A stretch of DNA of 36,101 bases from Neptunomonas sp. (GTDB taxonomy: Bacteria > Pseudomonadota > Gammaproteobacteria > Pseudomonadales > Balneatricaceae). The stretch covers positions 1 to 36,101 of the forward strand of contig NZ_JADGEV010000043.1 of assembly GCF_016744175.1 (NCBI RefSeq), written 5' to 3'. Both the position numbers and the translations under genes were made by a program. Positions 17,286 through 26,155 of the stretch are shown here, in pieces. The notes under the pieces are model-generated. The model did not search any database, had not been told where the DNA came from, and was given only the letters and a program-made list of their open reading frames with translations. How positions within the stretch are numbered: the first letter of the stretch is position 1; each line of letters opens with the position of its first letter.

Positions 17286-19268
17286 TTACAGAATTAAACT
17301 GCCTAAGGTAAATGCTAACCAGGCACCCACCCAAGCCAATACTAAACCGGAAAAAATAGACAGTGCAGCCCATCGCCAGCTTCCTGTTTCTCTACGAATA
17401 ACAGCCAGTGTGGCCAAACATGGCATATAAAGCAGAGTAAAAACCATTAAAGCCAACCCAGCAGCAGGTGCTAAACCTGCCTGTATGGCTAGCTGCAATC
17501 CACCAATGTCTTCAGCATTGACCTGATAAACCATCGCTAATGTCGCGGCGATAACTTCTTTTGCTAAAAAACCAGACAGTAGAGCGACAGTCTCTTGCCA
17601 CTGAAAACCCAAAGGAGCAAATATCGGTGCCATCCAACGCCCCAACTGCTCCAGAAATGACATCTCGGCTTGCATCGGAAATGTTTGTAACACCCATACC
17701 GCCAAAGACCCCACTAAAATCACACCTCCTACTTTTTGTAGAAAGTCTTTAACTTTATCCCACACATGCAACACTAATGAGCGCCATGATGGCCAACGCC
17801 ATGGAGGCAGCTCCATAATGAAAATTTCATTAGGTTGTGCAGGCAACCAGCGAGACAAAAGCGCAGCAATCATGAATGCCACCAAAATACCTAGCATATG
17901 AATCCCAAAAAGAGCGCTGCCTGCATTATCTGTAAAAAAGATCCCTGCTAACAAAACATAAACAGGCAAACGTGCTGAACAGCTCATAAATGGATTGATT
18001 AAAATAGTAATCAAGCGTGCTCTAGGCTCCTCAATCGTACGTGTTGCCATAATCGCCGGCACATTACAACCGAACCCCATCACCAAAGGTACGAACGCCT
18101 TCCCATGTAAACCAACCTTACTCATGACTCTGTCGGTAAGAAAAGCGGCACGAGCCATGTAGCCACTTTGCTCTAAAATTGCGATGAAAAAAAACAACAG
18201 AACAACATTCGGTAAAAATACGAGAACGCCGCCAACACCCGCTAGCAAACCGTCAGTAATAACAGCCCTAAATAAGCTCTCAGGTAATAGCCAATTCACG
18301 CCGTCTCCCAGCAAAGAAACCCCTTGCTCAATCCAGTCTGCGGGGTAAGCACCGAAAGTAAATGTTGCTTCAAAAATCAGCCACAATGATACAAAAAACA
18401 AAGGCAAACCCAGCCAGCGATTAAGCGTAATACGATCCAACCAACTATCAATGCGGCTGATATCCACATGGTTTTCATCTATTTCATGAAACAAACCATG
18501 TATATAGCCGTAACGCCCCGCTGTTATCATTTCTGTCGCGGTTTCATCATGGCGATCAGCCAGCATTTGCAATGCACTAGTCATAGCGTTTTGTGCATTT
18601 TCAGTTAACTGAAAACCAACATCACCTTGCGCTTCTAGACACTGAATCGCCTGCCAACGAGGTAGATCAGCCAGCTGCAGCTGCTCGACCGCTTGCTCAA
18701 TATGAGGCTCATAAACAATATCCAATGCACGAAAAGTTGATACCAATGAGGATTGGTGCTGGTTACTTGCTAGCAGTGAAGCCACCAGCTGATCAAGCAA
18801 TGGTTTAATAATATGGATATTGCGACCATCACTTGCTAATGCAGGCACACCCAACTGGCGAGACAGTTCTTTTAGATCGGGCACCTGGCGTAGACGTGCT
18901 GCCTCATCCATCATATTTAGTGCGAGTAAAGTGGGTAAGCTCTGCTCTAACAATTGTGTTGTTAACGCCAGATGGCGTGAAAGATGGCTAGCATCAAGTA
19001 CATTCAAAATGAAATCGGGTGGTGTCGATAGTAGATAATCTCGTGTAACTCGCTCTTCCACTCGATTCTGACTTAACGAGTAAATACCAGGCAAATCAAC
19101 AAACGTCAGCGTAAGGCCTTCATACTCTCGTGTGCCCTGCTTAATATCAACGGTAACACCCGCCATGTTGCCGGTACGTTGTCTCGCTCCAGTCAGTAAG
19201 TTAAATAAAGAGGTTTTGCCACAATTAGGGTTGCCTACTAACGCAACCGTGAAATGCTTTTTAGTCAT
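17286..19268 (-). CDS. feoB: Ferrous iron transporter FeoB
   Basis: FeoB imports Fe(II) across the inner membrane. Started at the ATG at 19268 it has 660 residues; this ATG overlaps the feoA stop by 8 nt and directly precedes TKKHFTVALVGNPN, so a longer frame into feoA is unlikely. The N-terminal G domain has GNPNCGKTS (G1, residues 12-20), VDLPG (G3) and NMMD (G4). The membrane part shows both Gate motifs with conserved cysteines, GFGCNVPAIMATR and MSCSARLPVYVLL. A short C-terminus and no feoC gene nearby suggest a two-gene feoAB system. Confidence 0.96.
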   Translation of the reverse strand: MTKKHFTVALVGNPNCGKTSLFNLLTGARQRTGNMAGVTVDIKQGTREYEGLTLTFVDLPGIYSLSQNRVEERVTRDYLLSTPPDFILNVLDASHLSRHLALTTQLLEQSLPTLLALNMMDEAARLRQVPDLKELSRQLGVPALASDGRNIHIIKPLLDQLVASLLASNQHQSSLVSTFRALDIVYEPHIEQAVEQLQLADLPRWQAIQCLEAQGDVGFQLTENAQNAMTSALQMLADRHDETATEMITAGRYGYIHGLFHEIDENHVDISRIDSWLDRITLNRWLGLPLFFVSLWLIFEATFTFGAYPADWIEQGVSLLGDGVNWLLPESLFRAVITDGLLAGVGGVLVFLPNVVLLFFFIAILEQSGYMARAAFLTDRVMSKVGLHGKAFVPLVMGFGCNVPAIMATRTIEEPRARLITILINPFMSCSARLPVYVLLAGIFFTDNAGSALFGIHMLGILVAFMIAALLSRWLPAQPNEIFIMELPPWRWPSWRSLVLHVWDKVKDFLQKVGGVILVGSLAVWVLQTFPMQAEMSFLEQLGRWMAPIFAPLGFQWQETVALLSGFLAKEVIAATLAMVYQVNAEDIGGLQLAIQAGLAPAAGLALMVFTLLYMPCLATLAVIRRETGSWRWAALSIFSGLVLAWVGAWLAFTLGSLIL

Positions 19269-19488
19269 TATCAGAGACCTGAATACATACAGCTTCTTCA
19301 TTTCGTAAGCAGATTTGCTGTCGTCCCAATCGATATACTTTAGGGTTTCCCCATGGAGATACCGCTGATAATTGAATCATTTGTCCACGTAAAATACCCA
19401 GCGTAGCCAAACGCTGCCGAAAATCCCCACAACCGGAAATATTCACGATTTTTCTAGACTGCCCACGCGCTAAAGAATCAAGAGTCAC
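19261..19488 (-). CDS. feoA: Ferrous iron transport protein FeoA
   Basis: FeoA is a small SH3-like cytosolic protein needed for FeoB activity. The 75-residue product shows the family pattern RQRLATLGILRGQMIQL and a C-terminal strand ending VSDND. It starts with GTG at 19488, with GGAG 9 nt upstream. It overlaps feoB by 8 nt. A Fur box and an FNR-type box lie directly upstream, indicating induction under iron-poor, oxygen-poor conditions. Confidence 0.93.
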   Translation of the reverse strand: MTLDSLARGQSRKIVNISGCGDFRQRLATLGILRGQMIQLSAVSPWGNPKVYRLGRQQICLRNEEAVCIQVSDND

Positions 19489-19510
19489 AACGGCTCACTC
19501 CACCATAAAA

Positions 19511-19529
19511 GATAATGAGAACGATTATC
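19511..19529 (-). promoter_or_regulatory. Fur box over the feoA -10 region
   Basis: GATAATGAGAACGATTATC matches 16 of 19 positions of the classical Fur box. The minus-strand GATAAT at 19524-19529 doubles as a -10 element, so Fur bound with iron would block RNA polymerase. Confidence 0.85.
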
Positions 19530-19551
19530 CTCTCAGTTATCACAATGAGAT

Positions 19552-19565
19552 ATGATAAATATCAA
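19552..19565 (-). promoter_or_regulatory. FNR/Anr-type box upstream of feoA
   Basis: On the minus strand TTGATATTTATCAT matches the FNR consensus TTGAT-N4-ATCAA at 9 of 10 fixed positions. If GATAAT at 19524-19529 is the -10, transcription starts near 19517 and the box is centred at -41.5, the standard class II activating position. FNR activation of feo is known in E. coli. Confidence 0.75.
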
Positions 19566-19664
19566 CAAATGCTTCTGTATATAGCAGCACATTACAAAAC
19601 GCCTAAAGGACAAAAACCGTAGAGTGTTTTATCATGAATACTATTTTTGTTATGAAGGTAGGTA

Positions 19665-20240
19665 TTGTCAGTGAGCCAGAGAAGCACACCAAATCTTGGG
19701 TTAGCCATGAAGCAACGCCGCAAAACGCTCGGGCTCAATCTTTCTCAGCTCGCTGAGCTTTCTAATGTATCACGCTCAATGTTATCGGAAATAGAGCGAG
19801 GAAACGCCAACCCTACATTCACTAACTTATGGAATATTACTCAGGCATTAGGCGTTAGTATCGATGACTTGGCGCATAGCAGCACAGAAAATCAGCCTCC
19901 AACAATCATGAGGCAAGATGCAATTAATACACCGAGAATGCACAGCGAAGATCAGGGCTGTGAGCTTATCGCACTAAACCCTGTAGATACGGCCACCGAA
20001 TTTGAGTGGTACCAGTTAATCATTCAAGCCGGTAGCCATCTGGAATCTGAAGCACATGTACGTGGTACACAGGAACATCTATCAGTCATCGAAGGACAGA
20101 TGGAAGTAATACTACAAGAAGAGGTACGAACAAAAGCAACCACAGGAGACACGCTACGCTACCCAGCCGACATTCAACACTCCATAAAAAACCCAGGAAA
20201 TACCACAGCCCGGGCTTTTCTAGTTGTACACAAACGCTAA
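19665..20240 (+). CDS. XRE-family regulator with C-terminal cupin domain
   Basis: The protein of about 190 residues has an N-terminal HTH_3 domain (residues 11-70, MKQRRKTLGLNLSQLAEL, SRSMLSEIERGNANPTF) and a C-terminal cupin_2 barrel (about 110-190, AHVRGTQEHLSVIEG, GDTLRYPADIQHSIKNPG). Proteins of this build sense small molecules in amino-acid, polyamine or other metabolism (PuuR is one). The start is TTG at 19665 or GTG at 19671, both with a purine-rich site upstream; no in-frame ATG precedes the HTH. It is divergent from feoAB and convergent with tdh. Its target and ligand are unknown. Confidence 0.85.
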   Translation: MSVSQRSTPNLGLAMKQRRKTLGLNLSQLAELSNVSRSMLSEIERGNANPTFTNLWNITQALGVSIDDLAHSSTENQPPTIMRQDAINTPRMHSEDQGCELIALNPVDTATEFEWYQLIIQAGSHLESEAHVRGTQEHLSVIEGQMEVILQEEVRTKATTGDTLRYPADIQHSIKNPGNTTARAFLVVHKR

Positions 20241-20279
20241 AAAGCGCGCTTACTACTGGGTAGAATTTTTTAGACCTTT

Positions 20280-21308
20280 CTATTCAGGCCAATCGAGTAT
20301 AACTTTTCCTGAGGCTCCAGAACGCATCAAATCAAAACCCTCTTGGAAGTCTTTCAACGGGAAGTGATGCGTAATGATAGGCGTAAGATCTAACCCAGAT
20401 TGAATAATACTGGCCATTTTATACCAGGTTTCAAACATCTCACGGCCATAAATCCCTTTAAGGACCAACCCTTTAAATATTACCTTAGTCCAGTCTATTG
20501 CCATATCTGAAGACGGAATGCCCAGCATGGCAATTTTACCGCCATGGTTCATAACATCTAACATATTCCGAAAGGCCGCCGCCGCACCCGACATCTCTAA
20601 CCCCACATCAAAACCTTCTGTCATTTGCAACTCAGACATTTTATCTTCCAATGACTGCTCAGCAACATTAACGGTATGAGTCACACCTAACTGCTTGGCT
20701 AATGATAAACGGTATTTATTTACATCCGTTAGTACTACATGTCGAGCACCCACATGTCGTGCAACAGCGGCAGCCATTATTCCAATGGGCCCTGCCCCGG
20801 TAATTAGTACGTCTTCACCCACTAGGTCGAACGACAACGCTGTATGCAACGCGTTTCCAAAAGGATCAAAAATTGCAGCGAGGTCATCAGAAATATTATC
20901 AGGTATTTTGAATGCGTTGATCGCGGGTAAAGCAAGAAACTCAGCAAAAGCGCCTGGACGATTAACACCCACACCTTGTGTGTTACGACACAGATGACGA
21001 CGGCCTGCTCGACAGTTACGACAGTGGCCACATGTAATATGGCCTTCACCAGAAACGCGATCTCCTATTGAAAAACCTTCGACTTCACAACCAATTTCAA
21101 CCACTGTACCTACATATTCATGACCAACAGTCATCGGTACTGGAATAGTTTTTTGCGACCACTCATCCCAATTATAAATGTGAACATCCGTCCCACAGAT
21201 AGCGGTTTTGCGAATTTTAATCAGCAGATCATTATGGCCCACTGACGGTTTCTCAGTTTCATGCAGCCAAATACCTTCCTGTGGATAAAGTTTTGCGAGC
21301 GCTTTCAT
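20280..21308 (-). CDS. tdh: L-threonine 3-dehydrogenase
   Basis: Tdh oxidises threonine to 2-amino-3-ketobutyrate with NAD. The 342-residue protein is one residue longer than E. coli Tdh. Catalytic zinc ligands C38, H63 and E64, structural zinc cysteines C93, C96, C99 and C107, and the NAD motif GAGPIG are all present. It follows kbl by 11 nt with a strong AGGA site, so the product of Tdh passes to Kbl, which makes glycine and acetyl-CoA. Confidence 0.97.
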   Translation of the reverse strand: MKALAKLYPQEGIWLHETEKPSVGHNDLLIKIRKTAICGTDVHIYNWDEWSQKTIPVPMTVGHEYVGTVVEIGCEVEGFSIGDRVSGEGHITCGHCRNCRAGRRHLCRNTQGVGVNRPGAFAEFLALPAINAFKIPDNISDDLAAIFDPFGNALHTALSFDLVGEDVLITGAGPIGIMAAAVARHVGARHVVLTDVNKYRLSLAKQLGVTHTVNVAEQSLEDKMSELQMTEGFDVGLEMSGAAAAFRNMLDVMNHGGKIAMLGIPSSDMAIDWTKVIFKGLVLKGIYGREMFETWYKMASIIQSGLDLTPIITHHFPLKDFQEGFDLMRSGASGKVILDWPE

Positions 21309-21319
21309 ATGACTTTTCC

Positions 21320-22510
21320 TCAGATAATACCCAATTCGCGAGAAATTCGTGTAAAAGCAGAAATAGCCTGATCCAATTGCTCACGAGAGTGGGCCGCGGA
21401 CATTTGTGTACGAATTCTCGCCTGCCCTTTCGGTACAACAGGAAAAGAGAAGCCAATAACATAGATCCCTTCTTTTAGTAGACGCTCTGCTAGGGTAGAC
21501 GCCAACGCCGCATCACCTATCATCACCGGGATAATCGCATGGCCACTGCCGGATAAAGTAAAACCTGCCAGCTCCATCTGCTTGCGAAAATAATCTGCAT
21601 TCTCATTTAACTGCTTACGAAGCTCATCTCCTGCGTCAACTAATTTCAGTGCTTGTAAACTGGCTTGAACAATAGCTGGAGCAAGCGAGTTAGAGAATAA
21701 ATATGGGCGTGACCGCTGACGTAGCCACTCAACCACTTCTTGTTTTGCTGCCGTATATCCACCAGAAGCGCCGCCCAAAGCCTTGCCCAGCGTGCCCGTA
21801 ATGATATCGACACGCCCCATCACCTCACACAACTCATGACTACCTCGTCCATGCTCTCCAACAAAGCCCACTGCATGCGAGTCATCTACCATTACCAGTG
21901 CATTGTATTGATCAGCCAGATCACAAATACCCTGTAAATTGGCAATAACACCATCCATGGAAAAGACACCATCAGTAGCAATTAACCTCACTCGCGCATC
22001 TTGTGACTGCTGCAAACACTGCTCAAGCGCTGCCAAATCATTATTAGCATAACGCATACGTTTCGCTTTACTGAGGCGCACGCCATCGATAATACTGGCG
22101 TGATTTAATGCATCGCTAATAATGACGTCATCTGCGCCTAATAAGGTTTCAAACAAGCCACCGTTTGCATCAAAACATGATGAATATAAAATCGCATCAT
22201 CCATTCCCAAAAACTGACTTAATGCAGCCTCTAGTTGTTTATGAATATCTTGTGTTCCACAAATAAAACGTACCGATGACATGCCAAAACCATGCTCATC
22301 TAAGCCTTGCTTTGCAGCCTTAATCAATTCTGGATGATTAGATAGACCCAAATAATTATTAGCACAGAAATTTATCACTTTACGACCATCTTTGAGTTGA
22401 ATATTCGACTCTTGTGGCGATGCTATTTCCCGTTCAGCTTTAAACAACCCTTCTGCTTTTAACTGTTCTGCTTGCAATACTAGCTGCTGTAAAAAGTCTG
22501 CGCGGTTCAT
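21320..22510 (-). CDS. kbl: 2-amino-3-ketobutyrate CoA ligase (glycine C-acetyltransferase)
   Basis: Kbl cleaves 2-amino-3-ketobutyrate with CoA into glycine and acetyl-CoA. The 396-residue protein is an alpha-oxoamine synthase with the PLP lysine K243 in [14 protein letters not shown] and the pocket residues [10 protein letters not shown] (209-218). It leads the kbl-tdh operon, same order as in E. coli. The 132-nt upstream gap is A/T-rich and contains an Lrp-like palindrome at 22593-22606; in E. coli this operon is repressed by Lrp. Confidence 0.97.
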   Translation of the reverse strand: MNRADFLQQLVLQAEQLKAEGLFKAEREIASPQESNIQLKDGRKVINFCANNYLGLSNHPELIKAAKQGLDEHGFGMSSVRFICGTQDIHKQLEAALSQFLGMDDAILYSSCFDANGGLFETLLGADDVIISDALNHASIIDGVRLSKAKRMRYANNDLAALEQCLQQSQDARVRLIATDGVFSMDGVIANLQGICDLADQYNALVMVDDSHAVGFVGEHGRGSHELCEVMGRVDIITGTLGKALGGASGGYTAAKQEVVEWLRQRSRPYLFSNSLAPAIVQASLQALKLVDAGDELRKQLNENADYFRKQMELAGFTLSGSGHAIIPVMIGDAALASTLAERLLKEGIYVIGFSFPVVPKGQARIRTQMSAAHSREQLDQAISAFTRISRELGII

Positions 22511-22592
22511 ATCATCTCCTAAGCTCTACTTTAGTCGTGTAAAAAATAATCAATCTAATATATCAGAAAAAATCACATAATTAGCTTTATTA

Positions 22593-22606
22593 TAGAAAAA
22601 TTTCTA
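22593..22606 (-). promoter_or_regulatory. Lrp-like palindrome upstream of kbl
   Basis: TAGAAAAATTTCTA is a near-perfect palindrome (TAGAA-N4-TTCTA), 83 nt upstream of kbl. It resembles the Lrp consensus YAGHAWATTWTDCTR with one base fewer, and resembles the site before decR at 23783-23797. Confidence 0.5.
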
Positions 22607-22642
22607 CTAAACAGGATTTTATGTATTGGAAAGATATTTCCC

Positions 22643-23698
22643 TCAACCATACAACGATTGCATTGCAGCAACCCTTTCGGGCACCTGGTAGCCCTTTTGT
22701 AATAGCCAGTCTTGATTGAAGTAGCTCTCTTGATAGCGATCTCCACCATCACATATTAAGGAAACGATACTGCCGTGTTCACCTTGCTTGTGCATTTCTT
22801 CTGCCAGCGCCAGTACACCTACAAAGTTAGTACCTGTCGAGCCTCCCACTAAACGTCCTAACTTTGCTGATAAGAAATGCGCCGCTGCTAAGCTCTCGTT
22901 ATCTTCTACTCGCAACATCCTATCAACCACCCCTGCTTCAAATGAGGGCTCAACACGCGGCCGCCCGATACCTTCAATCCGAGAGCCTTCCTTAATTGTT
23001 AAACTGGCATCCCCTGTTTTGTAATAATCGTAGAATACAGAGTTTTCGGGATCCACTACGCATAACTGCGAAGGTTGCTGCCACCATTGTTGATGTCTTA
23101 GATATCGGCCAATAGTGGCTGAAGTACCACCCGTTCCCGCACTCACCACAATCCAACTTGGCTTAGAGAAGCGCTCAATGCTCATCTGCTTGAAAATAGA
23201 CTCGGCAATATTATTATTGCCCCGCCAGTCAGTCGCTCTTTCAGCATAAGTAAACTGATCCATAAAATGACCGTTCATTTCTTTTGCCATATTTGCCGCT
23301 GCCTGGCACAAATCAACTGCTTCAACTTGATGACACTGGCCACCATAAAAAGCAATCTGCTCCATTTTTTTCTGTGCGGTACCAACAGGAACAACCGCGA
23401 TGAAAGGCAAGCCCAATAACCGTGCAAAATAGGCTTCCGATATAGCAGTGCTACCTGATGAAGCCTCAATGACGGGTGTCCCTTCTTTGATCCAACCGTT
23501 ACACAGAGCATAGAGAAATAATGAACGAGCTAATCGATGCTTTAAACTACCGGTAGGGTGTGTCGACTCATCTTTGAGGTAGATATCAATACCGGGAAAA
23601 GATGGCATATCTAATTTAATTAGGTGTGTATCAGCAGAACGATTGTAATCTGCTTCTATGATACGAATAGCATTAGCTAACCAGTGACGTTGATTCAT
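22643..23698 (-). CDS. PLP-dependent L-cysteine desulfhydrase, Cds1-like
   Basis: The 351-residue protein belongs to the cysteine synthase/beta-family PLP fold. The PLP lysine is K53 in [11 protein letters not shown], the substrate loop is [20 protein letters not shown], and the phosphate loop is SAGTGGTSA. These features resemble the Mycobacterium Cds1 group, which degrades cysteine to pyruvate, ammonia and sulfide, rather than CysK or CysM. It is divergent from a DecR-type regulator, whose known job in E. coli is cysteine detoxification, which supports this function. GGGGAG precedes the ATG. A serine or cysteine synthase side activity remains possible. Confidence 0.78.
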   Translation of the reverse strand: MNQRHWLANAIRIIEADYNRSADTHLIKLDMPSFPGIDIYLKDESTHPTGSLKHRLARSLFLYALCNGWIKEGTPVIEASSGSTAISEAYFARLLGLPFIAVVPVGTAQKKMEQIAFYGGQCHQVEAVDLCQAAANMAKEMNGHFMDQFTYAERATDWRGNNNIAESIFKQMSIERFSKPSWIVVSAGTGGTSATIGRYLRHQQWWQQPSQLCVVDPENSVFYDYYKTGDASLTIKEGSRIEGIGRPRVEPSFEAGVVDRMLRVEDNESLAAAHFLSAKLGRLVGGSTGTNFVGVLALAEEMHKQGEHGSIVSLICDGGDRYQESYFNQDWLLQKGYQVPERVAAMQSLYG

Positions 23699-23782
23699 TA
23701 TTTGCTCCCCTTTTATTATTAAAAGTATGCAGGAGCAAGCAGAGAAAAATATTGCTATTATTTATTCATTATCAACAAATTA

Positions 23783-23797
23783 TAGAAAATAATTCTA
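23783..23797 (+). promoter_or_regulatory. Lrp-like palindrome just before decR
   Basis: TAGAAAATAATTCTA matches the E. coli Lrp consensus YAGHAWATTWTDCTR at 14 of 15 positions. It ends 5 nt before the decR ATG at 23803, a position suited to autoregulation, and could also act on the divergent cds1-like gene. Confidence 0.6.
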
Positions 23798-23802
23798 ATA
23801 TT

Positions 23803-24270
23803 ATGATAAATATTAAAATAGATGAGACTGATAGACGGATTCTAAGAGAGTTACAACAAAATACTGAACTCGGCATCACAGAGCTAGCGGCACGCATAAA
23901 CCTATCATCAACACCGTGCTGGCGGCGTGTTCAAAAATTACAAGATGCAGGGATCATCAGAAAAAAAGTCGCATTATTAGATCCAGAAAAAGTAGGCTTA
24001 AACGTATCTGTCTTTGTGCATATAAAAACACGTAATCATTCGCACGATTGGTTTGTAGCGTTTTCAAAGAAAATATCTAGTTACGCAGAAGTTGCTGAGT
24101 TTTATCGCATGAGTGGTGAGTATGATTATTTAATGCGCATTGTTGTTGCTGATATTGCCGCATTCGATCACTTTTATAAACGCCTTGTTGAGGAGACACC
24201 CGACTTAAGCGATGTAACCTCTAGTTTTGCCATGGAGCAAATAAAATACACAACTGCACTACCTATCTAG
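23803..24270 (+). CDS. decR: DecR/CyuR-type Lrp/AsnC-family regulator of cysteine detoxification
   Basis: DecR (YbaO, CyuR) senses cysteine and activates cysteine-degrading genes. The product is 155 residues from the ATG at 23803, directly before INIKIDETDRRIL; longer frames to 23752 rely on TTG and run through the operator. The HTH has ITELAARINLSSTPCWRRVQKL, and the AsnC ligand domain has FYRMSGEYDYLMRIVVAD. The C-terminus FAMEQIKYTTALPI is almost that of E. coli DecR. No clear Shine-Dalgarno is seen. It is divergent from the cysteine desulfhydrase gene. Confidence 0.88.
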   Translation: MINIKIDETDRRILRELQQNTELGITELAARINLSSTPCWRRVQKLQDAGIIRKKVALLDPEKVGLNVSVFVHIKTRNHSHDWFVAFSKKISSYAEVAEFYRMSGEYDYLMRIVVADIAAFDHFYKRLVEETPDLSDVTSSFAMEQIKYTTALPI

Positions 24271-24304
24271 ACACTCGTTATAGACTCGATCGCTTTGGTA
24301 ACAC

Positions 24305-25027
24305 CTAGTGATTTGCTTTCCAGATTAACGTTGCCATTCGCCCTGTTTGCGAAGCTCGACGATAAGAGAAAAAACGCTCGGCATCAGAAAATGTACAATA
24401 GTCACCACCTGATATTTGAGATACGCCAACACGCTGTAAGCGCAAAGCAGCAAGCTGATATATGTTTGCCAACCACTTACCTGAATTAAGGGAGGGTACG
24501 AAGCAATCACTCGATTGTGCTAACTGATCACAAAACTTCTGGCGGACTTCTTCACCCACTTCAAATACTGTGGGGCCAATGGCGGGTCCTAACCACACGT
24601 GAATATCAGACCCTAACATTGTTTCTAGCGTTGTTTCCAAAACGCCATCTGCCAACCCTCTCCACCCTGCATGAGCTGCCGCAACCCGATCACCATCCGT
24701 AAATACAACCGGCAAACAATCTGCCGTCATGATTACGCACGCTAAATCTACTTCAGCCGTCCAGCAAGCATCCGCCTCGCGAATAACAGAATCATTTTTT
24801 GCTTCAGTGCATACAGTGCCATGAACTTGCGATAACCACTGTGCGGAATTGAGCCCCAGCTGAAGAAGCAGTTGCTCACGATTACAGGCTACAGCACTAG
24901 GCTCGTCACCTACATGGTCACCTAAATTCAGAGAATCATAGGGAGGATAGCTCGTACCTCCCAATCGAGTACTAGCAGCAACCTGTATACACTGTGGTGC
25001 AGCCCAGTTTGGTCGTATTAGCTGCAC
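24305..25027 (-). CDS. pgeF: Peptidoglycan editing factor PgeF
   Basis: PgeF (YfiH, laccase-domain multicopper oxidase-like fold) removes wrongly incorporated residues such as L-serine from peptidoglycan precursors. The 240-residue product keeps the zinc/copper-binding catalytic set H69 (SQVHGT), C104 (MTADCLPV) and H119 (AAHAGWRG). It starts with GTG at 25027, with AGG 7 nt upstream, and follows rluD by 12 nt on the same strand, as in E. coli. The clpB gene that usually follows is about 7 kb away here. Confidence 0.94.
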   Translation of the reverse strand: MQLIRPNWAAPQCIQVAASTRLGGTSYPPYDSLNLGDHVGDEPSAVACNREQLLLQLGLNSAQWLSQVHGTVCTEAKNDSVIREADACWTAEVDLACVIMTADCLPVVFTDGDRVAAAHAGWRGLADGVLETTLETMLGSDIHVWLGPAIGPTVFEVGEEVRQKFCDQLAQSSDCFVPSLNSGKWLANIYQLAALRLQRVGVSQISGGDYCTFSDAERFFSYRRASQTGRMATLIWKANH

Positions 25028-25039
25028 AATAGTACCTGG

Positions 25040-26011
25040 CTAGTCTTGATAATCGTCATAATCTTTAACATCCCGTTGTAACGCCACCAGTAGAAGCTGA
25101 AAATCTTCAGGCAAATCGACCTCCCAAGACATTAGCTCACCACTAGAAGGGTGCCAAAGCTCTAGCTTTTTCGCATGCAACGCTTGGCGCTTAAAACCAA
25201 TCAAGGTCTCCTGAACTTCCTCGGTTGCACCTTTTGGCATACGAAAGCGTCCACCGTAAAGTTGATCACCCGCCAGTGGATAATTAATATGTGCCATATG
25301 GACACGTATTTGGTGGGTACGACCCGTTTCGAGCTTCAAACGAACATGCGTATGATTGCGGAATTTCTCAAGAAGTCGATAGTGTGTAACGGCCTCTTTT
25401 CCTCCTTTGACTACACCCATTTTAAGACGATTCTTAGGATGCCTCCCAATGGGTTCCTCAACACAACCACCGCCGGTCATCACACCTTGAGCTACCGCTT
25501 CATATTCACGGCCCATCGAACGATCCTGCAATTGGCCTACTAGCTCTGTTTGCGCTTGAATAGTTTTAGCAACCACCATCAAACCGGTAGTATCCATATC
25601 CAAACGATGCACAATACCAGCACGAGGTACCATGGCAATATCAGGAAAGTGATGCAATAGAGCATTCAACAATGTACCTGTGCGATGCCCTATTGCTGGG
25701 TGGACCACTAAGCCCGCCGGTTTATTAACTACCAGAATGTCATCGTCTTCATAAATGATATCCAATGGAATATTCTCTGCAATATGATCTTCCAAAGGTT
25801 CGACAGTCGCATTAACAACAATACGCTCACCACCATACAGTTTCTCTCGCGGCCTAGCCGTCTGCCCGTCTACGGTGATTGAGCCTTCTTTTATCCAAGA
25901 CTGTAACCGTGAGCGTGAAAACTCCGAAAACAACTGAGCAACAACCTGATCAAGACGTTTTCCGGTCAACTCACCTGGTACTATTACTTCTAATTCAATC
26001 TTTTCTGACAT
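25040..26011 (-). CDS. rluD: 23S rRNA pseudouridine1911/1915/1917 synthase
   Basis: RluD makes three pseudouridines in helix 69 of 23S rRNA. The 323-residue protein, started at ATG 26011 rather than the preceding in-frame TTG, has an N-terminal S4 domain (about 15-75, GKRLDQVVAQLFSEFSRSRL) and the RluA-type catalytic motif HRLDMDTTGL with D138. GRTHQIRVHMAHINYPLAGD is also typical. It is divergent from bamD and heads a short operon with pgeF. Confidence 0.96.
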   Translation of the reverse strand: MSEKIELEVIVPGELTGKRLDQVVAQLFSEFSRSRLQSWIKEGSITVDGQTARPREKLYGGERIVVNATVEPLEDHIAENIPLDIIYEDDDILVVNKPAGLVVHPAIGHRTGTLLNALLHHFPDIAMVPRAGIVHRLDMDTTGLMVVAKTIQAQTELVGQLQDRSMGREYEAVAQGVMTGGGCVEEPIGRHPKNRLKMGVVKGGKEAVTHYRLLEKFRNHTHVRLKLETGRTHQIRVHMAHINYPLAGDQLYGGRFRMPKGATEEVQETLIGFKRQALHAKKLELWHPSSGELMSWEVDLPEDFQLLLVALQRDVKDYDDYQD

Positions 26012-26155
26012 CAATATACCGATCTGTAGCCCTGATGATTTTTCTTAGCTTCCGGTTATGGTTAAATAGACCGTTAATTAAGCATTTTGGCTCAGTATAC
26101 CCGATACGGCGAGTCGCGCCGAGAATCGAATACTTGGAATAGCAGGATTTATTAC

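Noticed and set aside
20241-20279. AAGCGCGCTT and CTACTGGGTAG as a possible terminator between the XRE gene and tdh
   Set aside because: The first has no loop; the second has only a 4-bp stem, so the T run after it is not enough.
26107-26121. CGGCG/CGCCG inverted repeat before bamD
   Set aside because: Short stem in a divergent gap with no T run; no clear function. A sigmaE site for bamD was also looked for and not found.
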